Assembly: GCA_012523775.1 (NCBI GenBank)
Contig: JAAYTK010000058.1
Location: 1-64,000 of the forward strand
Source: Clostridiales bacterium
GTDB lineage: Bacteria > Bacillota > Clostridia > Lachnospirales > Lachnospiraceae
Direction of reading: 5' to 3'
DNA: 64,000 nt
Shown here: positions 26,282 to 36,197 of the stretch, piece after piece
Layout: each line of letters starts with the position of its first letter
Numbering within the stretch: position 1 is the first letter of the stretch
The notes under the pieces: generated by a model
What the model was told of the DNA's origin: nothing
What the model saw: only the letters and a program-made list of their open reading frames with translations
Databases searched by the model: none
Made by a program: the position numbers and the translations under genes

Positions 26282-26965
26282 ATGAAAAAATACAGTACGG
26301 TATTACTCGATGCAGATGATACAATATTCGATTTTACAGCCTGTGAAGGAGAGGCGTTAAGGCTTGCCTTTGACAAATATGGATTTCAATTAAATGAAAA
26401 TATAAGAAAAGCCTATACTATGATTAATAAGGATTTATGGGAGCAATTTGAGAAGGGCTTAATAGACAAGGCTACTGTTATAAATCGAAGGTTTAGAATA
26501 TTATTCGACCGATTCGAAATAAAGGGAAATAAGGATGGATTTGAAGAGGTATATCAGGAATTTATGGGGATGCAGCATATTTTTATTGATGGTGCAGAGC
26601 AGATTATAGAATACCTCTATAAAAGGTATGATTTGTATATAGTGACAAATGGAGTAACCAAAACACAGCGTAGAAGAATCCGTGAATCGGGTATAGAACC
26701 CTTTATCAGGAGAATATTCGTATCAGAGGAGGCAGGCTATCAAAAGCCCATGAAGGAATATTTTGATTATTGTTTTGAAAGAATAGAGAACGCGAACAGA
26801 GATGAGACTATAATTATCGGAGATTCTCTGTCATCTGATATAAAGGGAGGTAACAATGCCGGAATTACCACATGCTGGTTTAATCCTAAATCCTTAATAA
26901 ATACCACCGATTCGAAGGTAGATATTGAGATTAAGAGTCTGGACGAATTATACGAGATATTATAA
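26282..26965 (+). CDS. HAD-superfamily nucleotidase, YjjG type
   Basis: 227 residues. Motif I DADDTIFDF carries the two catalytic aspartates, motif II is in VTNGVTKTQ, motif III is Lys in GYQKPMKEYFDY, and motif IV is IIGDSLSSDIKGG. The alpha-helical cap between motifs I and II and the GVTKTQRRRI stretch match the YjjG noncanonical pyrimidine nucleotidase subfamily, which dephosphorylates odd nucleotides in the cytosol. GAGGGAAAATC precedes the ATG. It stands alone after the nifJ terminator. Confidence 0.87.
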   Translation: MKKYSTVLLDADDTIFDFTACEGEALRLAFDKYGFQLNENIRKAYTMINKDLWEQFEKGLIDKATVINRRFRILFDRFEIKGNKDGFEEVYQEFMGMQHIFIDGAEQIIEYLYKRYDLYIVTNGVTKTQRRRIRESGIEPFIRRIFVSEEAGYQKPMKEYFDYCFERIENANRDETIIIGDSLSSDIKGGNNAGITTCWFNPKSLINTTDSKVDIEIKSLDELYEIL

Positions 26966-27095
26966 GGTAGGATTATTACAGAAATCCCCAATGGCATATG
27001 CTTTACTCGGAACTGTTTAATGGCATAAATCGTCAAACATATGAGAATAAAGTATATAATTTTCATGGCTTTGATTTGATATAAGGAGGGATATC

Positions 27096-27836
27096 ATGAG
27101 GAAAATCGTATTTATTATCCTATTGTTTATAATTACAGGAAGTGGCTTCATTGGGTGTAGTAGGGATGCACATACTGATGATGATGCTTATAATAAGGTG
27201 TTCGAAGCCGAGGTTATCGTATCTGATGATGCATTGCTTATAACCCCGGATAAGGATACCTTTGAATACTCATCCTCTGACAGAATATCAGTAGCATTAA
27301 GGGATGACGATGGGACAGTCGATTCTTTAAAGCCCGGTGACAGAATAAAGGTAACCTATAATGGCATAATCGCGGAATCATATCCTGCCCAGATTACCGC
27401 TGATAAGATTGAGCTCATAGGACGAAATTATATTATTGACGGTTTTATAGCTTTGATTGATGACATATATCAAGAGGACACTGCTTTGAATGACAGTATT
27501 GCTATGATTGCCTTTGATACCACTGAATGGACTATGTTTTCTGAGATCGAAAAGGAAATTATATTGGCTATAGCAGGTGAGAAATACGGTTTGGAAATAT
27601 TAGTGGGTACATTCGAGGAATTAGCCGAGCAGGGACTAATTGATAAGGATAATTTGTATTTTGAAAACGGTATTCTTATAGAGATAAAGGATATAGAAAT
27701 AAATGAGAATAAAAATAATATAGAGTGCTCCATAAAAAAATGGAGAAGTGGAATCGGTGCAATAGGCTGGGATGCAAAGGCAAAGCTTAATAAGACCACA
27801 TGGAAGATAACAAGGGATGGAATGTGGATAAGTTAA
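27096..27836 (+). CDS. Lipoprotein with DUF3221/YobA-like domain
   Basis: 246 residues. Lipoprotein signal with lipobox FIGC (Cys21). Residues about 35-110 resemble the YobA/DUF3221 fold: a short barrel with SSSDRISVALRDDD, LKPGDRIKVTYNGIIAESYPAQI. The C-terminal half (about 115-246) is a separate domain I do not recognise; it ends in a WKITRDGMWIS strand. It has a good AAGGAGGGATATC leader. It belongs to a run of envelope proteins (27096-31061) with unknown substrates. Confidence 0.7.
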   Translation: MRKIVFIILLFIITGSGFIGCSRDAHTDDDAYNKVFEAEVIVSDDALLITPDKDTFEYSSSDRISVALRDDDGTVDSLKPGDRIKVTYNGIIAESYPAQITADKIELIGRNYIIDGFIALIDDIYQEDTALNDSIAMIAFDTTEWTMFSEIEKEIILAIAGEKYGLEILVGTFEELAEQGLIDKDNLYFENGILIEIKDIEINENKNNIECSIKKWRSGIGAIGWDAKAKLNKTTWKITRDGMWIS

Positions 27837-27854
27837 ACAGTTATTTCACATTTA

Positions 27855-27883
27855 TTGTTAATAATACCAAAATGTGTTATACT
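27855..27883 (+). promoter_or_regulatory. Sigma-A promoter for the two-gene envelope operon
   Basis: TTGTTA (27855-27860), a 17-bp spacer and TATACT (27878-27883), about 50 bp before the start at 27936. Confidence 0.78.
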
Positions 27884-27935
27884 GTGTTAAGCGGTTTAAA
27901 TTCGCCATAATTGCTTTTACTGAACGGTGATTGAT

Positions 27936-28676
27936 ATGCCAAATAACAGACTTAAGACTCGATATATAATTATTCTTCTGGTTTTTATAGGACTTTTCCT
28001 TGGACTATATTTGTTTGTATTGCATAAGAATTCTAAGAAGGATTTATCTTCTGCCTTATCTGAAGGTGAGATTCTTATTGATTACACAATTGATGAAACA
28101 ACAGCCTATACACTAATTAATAGGAATGGAACAGAGGAGTATGGAGACTTATTTGCAGTCTTTGAGGCAGAAGGTAATACATGGAAAAGGGTATATGAAA
28201 ATGATTTTAAGAATTTAATGCCCTGGAAAATTGATTTGGCCGATATAGACGGAGACGATTTTCCGGAAATCATGATAGCACTTCGAAAAGCCACCCCATT
28301 TGATAAGGAAATAAAAAACCGGATGTTCATATTTAATTATCAGAACGGTATTCTGTCCAGAAAGTGGACCGGTTCAAAGATTGCAGGTATATGGAGAGAG
28401 TTTTATGTCATGGATTTGTTTTCTGCGCCCGGACATGAACTGGTATTTATAGAGCAAACCGAGGACGATACGGAAAAGATCAGTGTATACTCCTGGTTTA
28501 ACTTTGGTTTTTTTATGTTAGCAGACAGTAACACATACCCAAAGATTCAGTCTGTGTCTATGCATGATAAGAACCATATTAAAATTATTTACATAGAAGA
28601 TGAACATGAAGTAGAACTGATTTTAATAGCGGCAAATGGCAAGCTATTGCCTAAAATAGAAGTACATACAGAATAA
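27936..28676 (+). CDS. Membrane-anchored extracytoplasmic protein with one calcium-type DxDGD loop
   Basis: 246 residues from ATG 27936, with GGTGAT just upstream; a GTG three codons earlier is possible. One N-terminal membrane anchor (about residues 11-31) leads to an exported domain. Residues around 90-105 read DLADIDGDDFPEIMIAL, the Asp-rich loop of FG-GAP/VCBS beta-propeller repeats, but only one clear repeat is visible, so a full propeller is not demonstrated. It sits 30 bp upstream of the DUF3160 lipoprotein gene and is presumably cotranscribed with it. Confidence 0.65.
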   Translation: MPNNRLKTRYIIILLVFIGLFLGLYLFVLHKNSKKDLSSALSEGEILIDYTIDETTAYTLINRNGTEEYGDLFAVFEAEGNTWKRVYENDFKNLMPWKIDLADIDGDDFPEIMIALRKATPFDKEIKNRMFIFNYQNGILSRKWTGSKIAGIWREFYVMDLFSAPGHELVFIEQTEDDTEKISVYSWFNFGFFMLADSNTYPKIQSVSMHDKNHIKIIYIEDEHEVELILIAANGKLLPKIEVHTE

Positions 28677-28706
28677 ATGATATAAAATTAAGGGGAGGTA
28701 AGAGTC

Positions 28707-31061
28707 ATGAAGAAATGGATGTCAGTTATTCTTTGTATTTGTCTGCTTATTACAGGCTGTAGCAAAGGAAGTAACCAGGAGTCTGTTGATGAAACAGCAG
28801 ATAACACAAATGAGGGGCAAGAGGTTTCCAATGTGGAGGATGAAACCGACGACAAGACCGATGTGGATGAGACAGTTATAAAGGATGATAGTATTATTCC
28901 TGATGAACCACAGGTTCTTAGATTGAATAAGGAATGGAGTGTCGTTACACAGGTTGGAATAAGTCAGCCTGATTTTATAATGCCTGCCTTTGAGGCCAAA
29001 GTAGACCCATATGTGATAGAAAAGGATCTGTCAAACATAGAGAACATTCAGTATTTTACCGGATTTACCGATGAACAGAAGGAGATGCTTTCCACGAACG
29101 GATTCGTTGTTTTGCCGGGCACGAACACCAGAATGCACTATATATATGATGTTAATGAGTATCTGAAGGTGCCGAATTTTATTACGTCTGATTCGGTTCT
29201 GCATATTTACCATCAGTTCTTTGACAAGTCATTGATGCATATTGAATCCGAATATTTATATAACTACATGGATATTCTTACAAATCAAATGTTAGACAAG
29301 TCTATTCGTATGATGGATATCTTGGAGGATGAGAAGCTGAAGGGCCTGCAGGAAAAGAATCTCATATATTTTCTTGTGGCAAGAATGGTTATGTTAAATA
29401 CCACGGATATCGATGTTAAGGTAAGTGAGGAGCATCTTAATATTGCAAAGCAGGAGTATAATCTGATAGAAGAGGCAGATGGATTTACAGATTCACCGTT
29501 ATTTGGATTTGACCTGGATTATTCTCAGTTTACCGTAAGAGGACATTATACCAGAAATGAGAAGTTGGGACGTTTCTTTAAAGCCATGATATGGTTTGGC
29601 ACAGCACCACTTCCCTTTACCGATGATGATGGAAACATTCTATTGGACAATGTTTTTCAAGCCTTATTGATGTCATATACCACCTTCTTGGATTCGGAAT
29701 TTATCTGCGACGCAGAGCTTTGGAATAATATTTATCAGCCCACCAAGCAATATGTAGGTGAATCTGATGATATACATGTATTTATGATGAACGGATTAAG
29801 GCTGGAGGTATTTGGCGAGAACGATGACCCGAATATTTTTAATGATGGGGAATATTATGACAGACTGGTTCAAGCGGTGAAGGATTTGCCTGAGCCTAAG
29901 ATTCAGGGTAAATTTATAAAGGATTCGGATTTAATAGATGATCCAATAACGACTCCTACAGTAAAGCAATTCAGATATATGGGACAGCGTTATATTATGG
30001 ACAGCTATATTATGCAGGAGCTTATAATACCAATCCTTAGGCCAATGCCTTCGGCCCTTGATGTTATGGGTGTACTTGGCAGCAGTACTGCGGAAGATCT
30101 TATGATGAATCATTATAAACCACAGGATATGTGGCCTGAGTATACTGAGAAATATTATAAATTAAAAGAAGAAGTATCAGAATATGATGTGGATATTTGG
30201 GGTGAGAATCTCTATAATGGATGGCTCTGGGTAATTAAAGAGAATCTGACCGAGTATGATGAAGATTCGGGTATGCCGTATTTTATGACCAATGAGGCAT
30301 GGAGGGCCAAATCACTAAGTACCAGCATCGGAAGCTATACCGAGCTTAAACATGATACTGTATTGTATGGAAAGCAAGCGGCCGCCGAGGGAGGTAATGG
30401 AGTAATATACAAAAATCATTATCATTATGTGGAGCCCAATGTATATCTCTACAGTAAGCTACTTTATCTGACCGAATATACCATGGCTGTGTTGAGAGAG
30501 AGGAATATGCTGGAAAACAACATAGAGCGGGGAGCCACCTATTATCAGGAACTTCTTCAGTTTCTTATAGAATGTAGCATTAAGGAGTTGCAAAATGAGA
30601 TGCTGACAGAGGAAGAATATAACAGGCTTCTATACTATGGTGCCAATATGGAGAATATTATTAATTACTTTATATATGCGACAGCAGATAATTATGAGTC
30701 GATGGAAATGGCGGATATGCTTGTAACGGATATTGCAACCAATCCGGGAGCTTATCTAACCTTAGGAACCGGCTTCTTTGACTATATCTATGTGGTTATA
30801 CCGGTTGACGGCAAGCTGTATCTATCCAGAGGTGCGGTTTACAGTACCTATGAATTTATCAGCAGCGAACGTCTTACAGATGAGGACTGGTGGGCGCTTA
30901 ACGGTTTGACTATTGAGGAAAATGAATATATAACCTATCTGGCACAGACTGAGCCTTCAGAAGCTCTCCCTGCTCAGCCTGAGTGGGTTAGCAGATTTAA
31001 ATCTTTCGAAAATAATGTCATAGTCGAACAGATAGATGTAGAATGGGAATGGGCGCAATAG
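28707..31061 (+). CDS. DUF3160 lipoprotein
   Basis: 784 residues. Signal peptide with lipobox ITGC (Cys18), then an acidic, probably disordered linker to about residue 65 (DETVIKDDSIIPDE region). The large remaining domain resembles DUF3160, a family of big secreted clostridial proteins of unknown function; typical stretches are FYHIYHQFFDKSLMHIE-like VLHIYHQFFDKSLMHIE, GSYTELKHDTVLYGKQ and TGFFDYIYVVIPVDGKLYLS. The HDT and many Tyr/Trp positions suggest a glycan or peptide-binding enzyme, but no catalytic set is established. The AGGGGAGGTAAGAGTC leader is strong. The stop codon directly abuts the 3' end of a convergent tRNA gene. Confidence 0.82.
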   Translation: MKKWMSVILCICLLITGCSKGSNQESVDETADNTNEGQEVSNVEDETDDKTDVDETVIKDDSIIPDEPQVLRLNKEWSVVTQVGISQPDFIMPAFEAKVDPYVIEKDLSNIENIQYFTGFTDEQKEMLSTNGFVVLPGTNTRMHYIYDVNEYLKVPNFITSDSVLHIYHQFFDKSLMHIESEYLYNYMDILTNQMLDKSIRMMDILEDEKLKGLQEKNLIYFLVARMVMLNTTDIDVKVSEEHLNIAKQEYNLIEEADGFTDSPLFGFDLDYSQFTVRGHYTRNEKLGRFFKAMIWFGTAPLPFTDDDGNILLDNVFQALLMSYTTFLDSEFICDAELWNNIYQPTKQYVGESDDIHVFMMNGLRLEVFGENDDPNIFNDGEYYDRLVQAVKDLPEPKIQGKFIKDSDLIDDPITTPTVKQFRYMGQRYIMDSYIMQELIIPILRPMPSALDVMGVLGSSTAEDLMMNHYKPQDMWPEYTEKYYKLKEEVSEYDVDIWGENLYNGWLWVIKENLTEYDEDSGMPYFMTNEAWRAKSLSTSIGSYTELKHDTVLYGKQAAAEGGNGVIYKNHYHYVEPNVYLYSKLLYLTEYTMAVLRERNMLENNIERGATYYQELLQFLIECSIKELQNEMLTEEEYNRLLYYGANMENIINYFIYATADNYESMEMADMLVTDIATNPGAYLTLGTGFFDYIYVVIPVDGKLYLSRGAVYSTYEFISSERLTDEDWWALNGLTIEENEYITYLAQTEPSEALPAQPEWVSRFKSFENNVIVEQIDVEWEWAQ

Positions 31062-31134
31062 TGCACCTGACTGGATTCGAACCAGCGGCCTTTCGCTCCG
31101 GAGGCGAACGCTCTATCCACTGAGCTACAGGTGC
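31062..31134 (-). tRNA. tRNA-Arg (anticodon CCG)
   Basis: Read on the minus strand the 73-nt cloverleaf has acceptor arms GCACCTG/CAGGTGC with discriminator A, a D-arm GCTCAGTGGATAGAGC, an anticodon stem TTCGC/GCGAA with loop CTCCGGA (anticodon CCG, reading CGG), and a T-arm GCTGG-TTCGAAT-CCAGT. No CCA is encoded. The 3' end lies immediately next to the stop codon of the DUF3160 gene on the other strand. Confidence 0.97.
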
Positions 31135-31205
31135 GGACTAAATTATTCATCTCGAACAGTATAAACTAAATGCATGATAAAGTAAAGATTTGATTGATGC
31201 TAAAA

Positions 31206-31242
31206 TGTTACAAAAATGTTAAATGTGTTACAGAAAAGTTAA
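31206..31242. promoter_or_regulatory. Four phased GTTA half-sites (Pho-box-like direct repeats)
   Basis: TGTTACAAAAATGTTAA (31206-31222) is repeated as TGTTACAGAAAAGTTAA (31226-31242), 20 bp apart. Within them GTTA occurs at 31207, 31218, 31227 and 31238 (spacing 11, 9, 11). Tandem TTAACA-like half-sites with an 11-bp period just upstream of -35 are the typical target of OmpR/PhoP-family regulators. The -35 of the next gene begins 9 bp downstream. Confidence 0.55.
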
Positions 31243-31250
31243 TAATAGTC

Positions 31251-31279
31251 TTGACTTATGATTAGCAGTTTGTTAAAAT
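31251..31279 (+). promoter_or_regulatory. Sigma-A promoter for the secreted TP-linker protein
   Basis: TTGACT (31251-31256), a 17-bp spacer and TAAAAT (31274-31279). It is preceded by the phased half-sites at 31206-31242. Confidence 0.82.
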
Positions 31280-31331
31280 ACCTATATCACAACTAGATGT
31301 TATTAGTGCATGAAAAGGAGATAATCCTACT

Positions 31332-32114
31332 ATGAAATTAAAGTATAAGAAAATAATACTGTTAACAACCTTATGTACTATGGGTATAGGGCTGCTAACA
31401 TTATCGATAAGTCAGGGAAGTCCAAAAGCACAGGAGAAGAATAGTACCGGTAAGCACGTAGTAGCAGAAGCAGAGGAGGGCGATGCGGATTCGTTAACCA
31501 TGTCCGCAATGGCTGACACCATGGATGATAATGAAGACGAATCAGCTACACCGGTTCCGACATTATCTCCGACTCCAATACCGACGCCTACACCGATTCC
31601 TATATATCCATTAGAGGAGATGGAGGGCTTGGATGCATTTATCGAGGAATTCTATATTGCTAAAACCGCAATCGATATGGATAAATTGAAATCTCTTTAT
31701 ATTAATCCTGACAGGGTCGAAAGCAGAGAGCAGATTCAGAAGATGGTCCAATATATTGAGGATTACAGGAATGTAAAGACTTATACTAAAAAAAGCTTTG
31801 AAGAAGGGGCTTATATTGTATATGCTTATCACGAGATTAAGTTCTCCGGCATCAATACCCTTGCTCCGGGTTTATCAAAGTTCTATATTATAACAGATGA
31901 TGACGGTAACTTTAAGATTGTAAGCGATATGACTCCTGAGGTAGAGGAATACTTCATTGCAAGAGACGGAGACGAGGATGTAATGGAATTAATCAACAGT
32001 ACCAATGCCAAGGGTGAGGAAGCTAAGGCTAAGGATGAGGATTTAATGGTATTTTGGAACGGTTTAGACGAGCTTTCAAAGGGTACCGAGAATCAGTCTG
32101 AACAGGACGATTGA
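31332..32114 (+). CDS. Secreted or membrane-anchored protein with Thr-Pro linker and NTF2-like domain
   Basis: 260 residues. An N-terminal hydrophobic segment (about 9-28) acts as signal or anchor. An acidic region is followed by a proline/threonine linker (TPVPTLSPTPIPTPTPIPI, about residues 76-95) of the type that spans the wall. The C-terminal part (about 100-220) has the FIEEFYIAKTAIDMDKLKS pattern of NTF2-like/SnoaL domains, and a charged tail follows. I do not assign a function; similar linker proteins in Lachnospiraceae are cell-surface proteins. AAAAGGAGATAATCCTACT precedes the ATG. Confidence 0.7.
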   Translation: MKLKYKKIILLTTLCTMGIGLLTLSISQGSPKAQEKNSTGKHVVAEAEEGDADSLTMSAMADTMDDNEDESATPVPTLSPTPIPTPTPIPIYPLEEMEGLDAFIEEFYIAKTAIDMDKLKSLYINPDRVESREQIQKMVQYIEDYRNVKTYTKKSFEEGAYIVYAYHEIKFSGINTLAPGLSKFYIITDDDGNFKIVSDMTPEVEEYFIARDGDEDVMELINSTNAKGEEAKAKDEDLMVFWNGLDELSKGTENQSEQDD

Positions 32115-32148
32115 TTAAGCAAAACCGTAATTTATATATTATTTTATT

Positions 32149-32180
32149 AAAGGCTGTTTTGATTATAAAACAGCCTTTTT
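32149..32180 (+). terminator. Rho-independent terminator
   Basis: AAAGGCTGTTTT (32149-32160) pairs perfectly with AAAACAGCCTTT (32167-32178), a 12-bp stem with a 6-nt loop, and a T tract follows. Confidence 0.92.
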
Positions 32181-32260
32181 AGTAGACTAAATGTTTAAAA
32201 TAATATATAATTACCTCGAATCGGATGCCGGGAGAAAATGAAAGAAAAGGTAGTGTGATA

Positions 32261-32983
32261 ATGAGCAATGCTGATAACGGAATCAGAATAAATAAATATT
32301 TGAGCGAGGCAGGAGTATGTTCAAGAAGAGAGGCAGACAGGTATATTATTGAAGGCAAAGTAAAGATTGATGGTGTAATCGCCGAGATAGGTTCCCGGGT
32401 AAAACCCGGAAGCAGAGTAACCTTTAACGGGAAGCCTGTTAAGAGCAAAGATAAAAGGGTATTAATCGCCTTTAATAAACCGGCAGGCATAGTATGTACC
32501 ACATCCCAAAAGGAACCTGATAACATCGTGGATTTTATCAATTTTCCTACCAGGATATATCCAATCGGCAGGTTGGACAAAGAATCTGAAGGACTTATAC
32601 TGCTCACGAATGACGGGAGTATAGTCAATAGTATCCTTAGGGCGAGATATGGTCATGAAAAGGAATATATAGTTACAGTAAATAAGGAGATTACCGATGA
32701 TTTTGTAAGAAGGATGTCGGAGGGTGTTCCGATACTTGATACCGTGACAAAGCCCTGCAAGATAATCGTGATTAATAAATATAGCTTTAGAATTATCCTG
32801 TCCCAGGGCCTGAACAGGCAGATCAGACGAATGTGTGAATATTTGGGATACAGGGTTGTCAGGCTGGTACGAATTCGCATAATGAATATTACTCTTGGTA
32901 ATCTAAAGAGTGGTGCATGGAGAAATATTACCGGCAAAGAGTTAGAGGAGCTTAACAGATTAATCGGTGATAATAAAGATTAA
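32261..32983 (+). CDS. 23S rRNA pseudouridine synthase, RluB/RluE/RluF group
   Basis: 240 residues from the ATG at 32261 (MSNADNGIRINKYLSEAGVC); a frame from 32225 is open but its extra 12 residues are not family-like. An N-terminal S4 RNA-binding domain spans about residues 8-70. The catalytic aspartate is in GRLDKESEGLILLTNDG near residue 105, and the LSQGLNRQIRRMCEYLGY block is characteristic. The enzyme isomerises a uridine in large-subunit rRNA; LDKESEGL is most like RluF, but the exact site is not certain. Confidence 0.88.
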   Translation: MSNADNGIRINKYLSEAGVCSRREADRYIIEGKVKIDGVIAEIGSRVKPGSRVTFNGKPVKSKDKRVLIAFNKPAGIVCTTSQKEPDNIVDFINFPTRIYPIGRLDKESEGLILLTNDGSIVNSILRARYGHEKEYIVTVNKEITDDFVRRMSEGVPILDTVTKPCKIIVINKYSFRIILSQGLNRQIRRMCEYLGYRVVRLVRIRIMNITLGNLKSGAWRNITGKELEELNRLIGDNKD

Positions 32984-33046
32984 ATTTTGTTTATTTGTAC
33001 CATCGTATGGTAAAGTACTGTGATATAATTATTATGATTTAATTGA

Positions 33047-35107
<2,061 letters not shown>

Positions 35108-35166
35108 TACTAAGGTTTTTACAAAACATAATTAGTACAGAAATGACAAATAATGCAAAAAAACGG

Positions 35167-35195
35167 TTGATTTATTCATATAACCATGATATTAT
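35167..35195 (+). promoter_or_regulatory. Probable promoter for metA
   Basis: TTGATT (35167-35172), a 17-bp spacer and TATTAT (35190-35195), 39 bp before the metA start. The short leader leaves no room for an S-box riboswitch or T-box. Confidence 0.7.
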
Positions 35196-35234
35196 TAAAT
35201 TTGACTTTCTAAAAAGGACGAAGATGGTGGTAAT

Positions 35235-36140
35235 ATGCCTATAAAGATACAGAGTGATTTACCTGCAAAAAAGATTTTAGAGGACGAGAATATATTCGTA
35301 ATGGATGAATATAGAGCACTTCATCAGGATATACGTCCGCTACAGATTGCGATATTAAATTTAATGCCTAATAAAGAGGACACAGAGGTGCAATTACTTC
35401 GAAGTCTGTCCAATACGCCGTTACAGGTGGATATAACCTTTCTAACTACAGGTACTTATGTAGGAAAGAATACGCCCACAAGTCACCTTGACCAGTTTTA
35501 TCTGACGTGTGATGAAGTATTTAACCGCAAATTTGACGGTCTGATTATTACCGGAGCACCTGTTGAATTAATGGAATTCGAGGAAGTAACATATTGGGAT
35601 GAGTTGGTTAGAATAATGGAATGGTCAAAAACCCATGTTACCTCCACTCTGCATATATGCTGGGGAGCACAGGCAGGGCTTTATCATCATTATGGAATTG
35701 AGAAAAGGGTGCTCGATAAGAAATTGTTCGGAATATTTGAACATAAGGTTCTCAAGCGTCGGACTCCCTTGGTAAGAGGATTTGATGATTATTTTTATGC
35801 TCCTCATTCAAGATATACGACAGTATCAAAGGACGATATATTAAAACATGATGATTTAGTGATTCTTGCTGAATCCGATGAAGCAGGGGTATTTATCGTA
35901 TTGGCACAGAATGGCAAACAGATTTATGTCATGGGTCATCCGGAGTATGACAGGGTATCCTTGGATCAGGAATATAAGAGGGATATTAACAGAGGATTGA
36001 ATACAGATCTTCCTGTAAATTATTATCCGTCAGACGCTGCCGGTAAGCGTCCTTATCTAACCTGGAGAGCCCATGCCAATGCTATGTATACAAATTGGCT
36101 GAATTATTACGTATATCAAGTGACACCTTACGAGCTTTAG
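35235..36140 (+). CDS. metA: Homoserine O-acyltransferase, probably acetyl-CoA specific
   Basis: 301 residues, MetA family. It acylates homoserine at the first committed step of methionine synthesis. The catalytic nucleophile is Cys142 in [15 protein letters not shown], with His235 and Glu237 in MGHPEYD. Residue 111 is Glu ([12 protein letters not shown]). In this family Glu at 111 has been linked to acetyl-CoA use and Gly to succinyl-CoA, as in Bacillus cereus MetA, so the product is more likely O-acetylhomoserine despite the common label of succinyltransferase. The start has GGTGG upstream. Confidence 0.93.
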   Translation: MPIKIQSDLPAKKILEDENIFVMDEYRALHQDIRPLQIAILNLMPNKEDTEVQLLRSLSNTPLQVDITFLTTGTYVGKNTPTSHLDQFYLTCDEVFNRKFDGLIITGAPVELMEFEEVTYWDELVRIMEWSKTHVTSTLHICWGAQAGLYHHYGIEKRVLDKKLFGIFEHKVLKRRTPLVRGFDDYFYAPHSRYTTVSKDDILKHDDLVILAESDEAGVFIVLAQNGKQIYVMGHPEYDRVSLDQEYKRDINRGLNTDLPVNYYPSDAAGKRPYLTWRAHANAMYTNWLNYYVYQVTPYEL

Positions 36141-36197
36141 ACCACATAGGATGTAATTAAGGTACATTGTTTCTGCTATACTGTGGGGGATAGTATC

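Noticed and set aside
32998..33020. TACCAT-CGT-ATGGTA dyad before ligA as a member of the GGTACC repeat family
   Set aside because: It shares only GTACC and lacks the CAGGTACC core; it may be a chance palindrome near an unclear promoter.
35108..35234. S-box riboswitch or T-box before metA
   Set aside because: The region between ligA and the metA start is only 127 bp, the promoter leaves a leader of about 30 nt, and no conserved element is visible.
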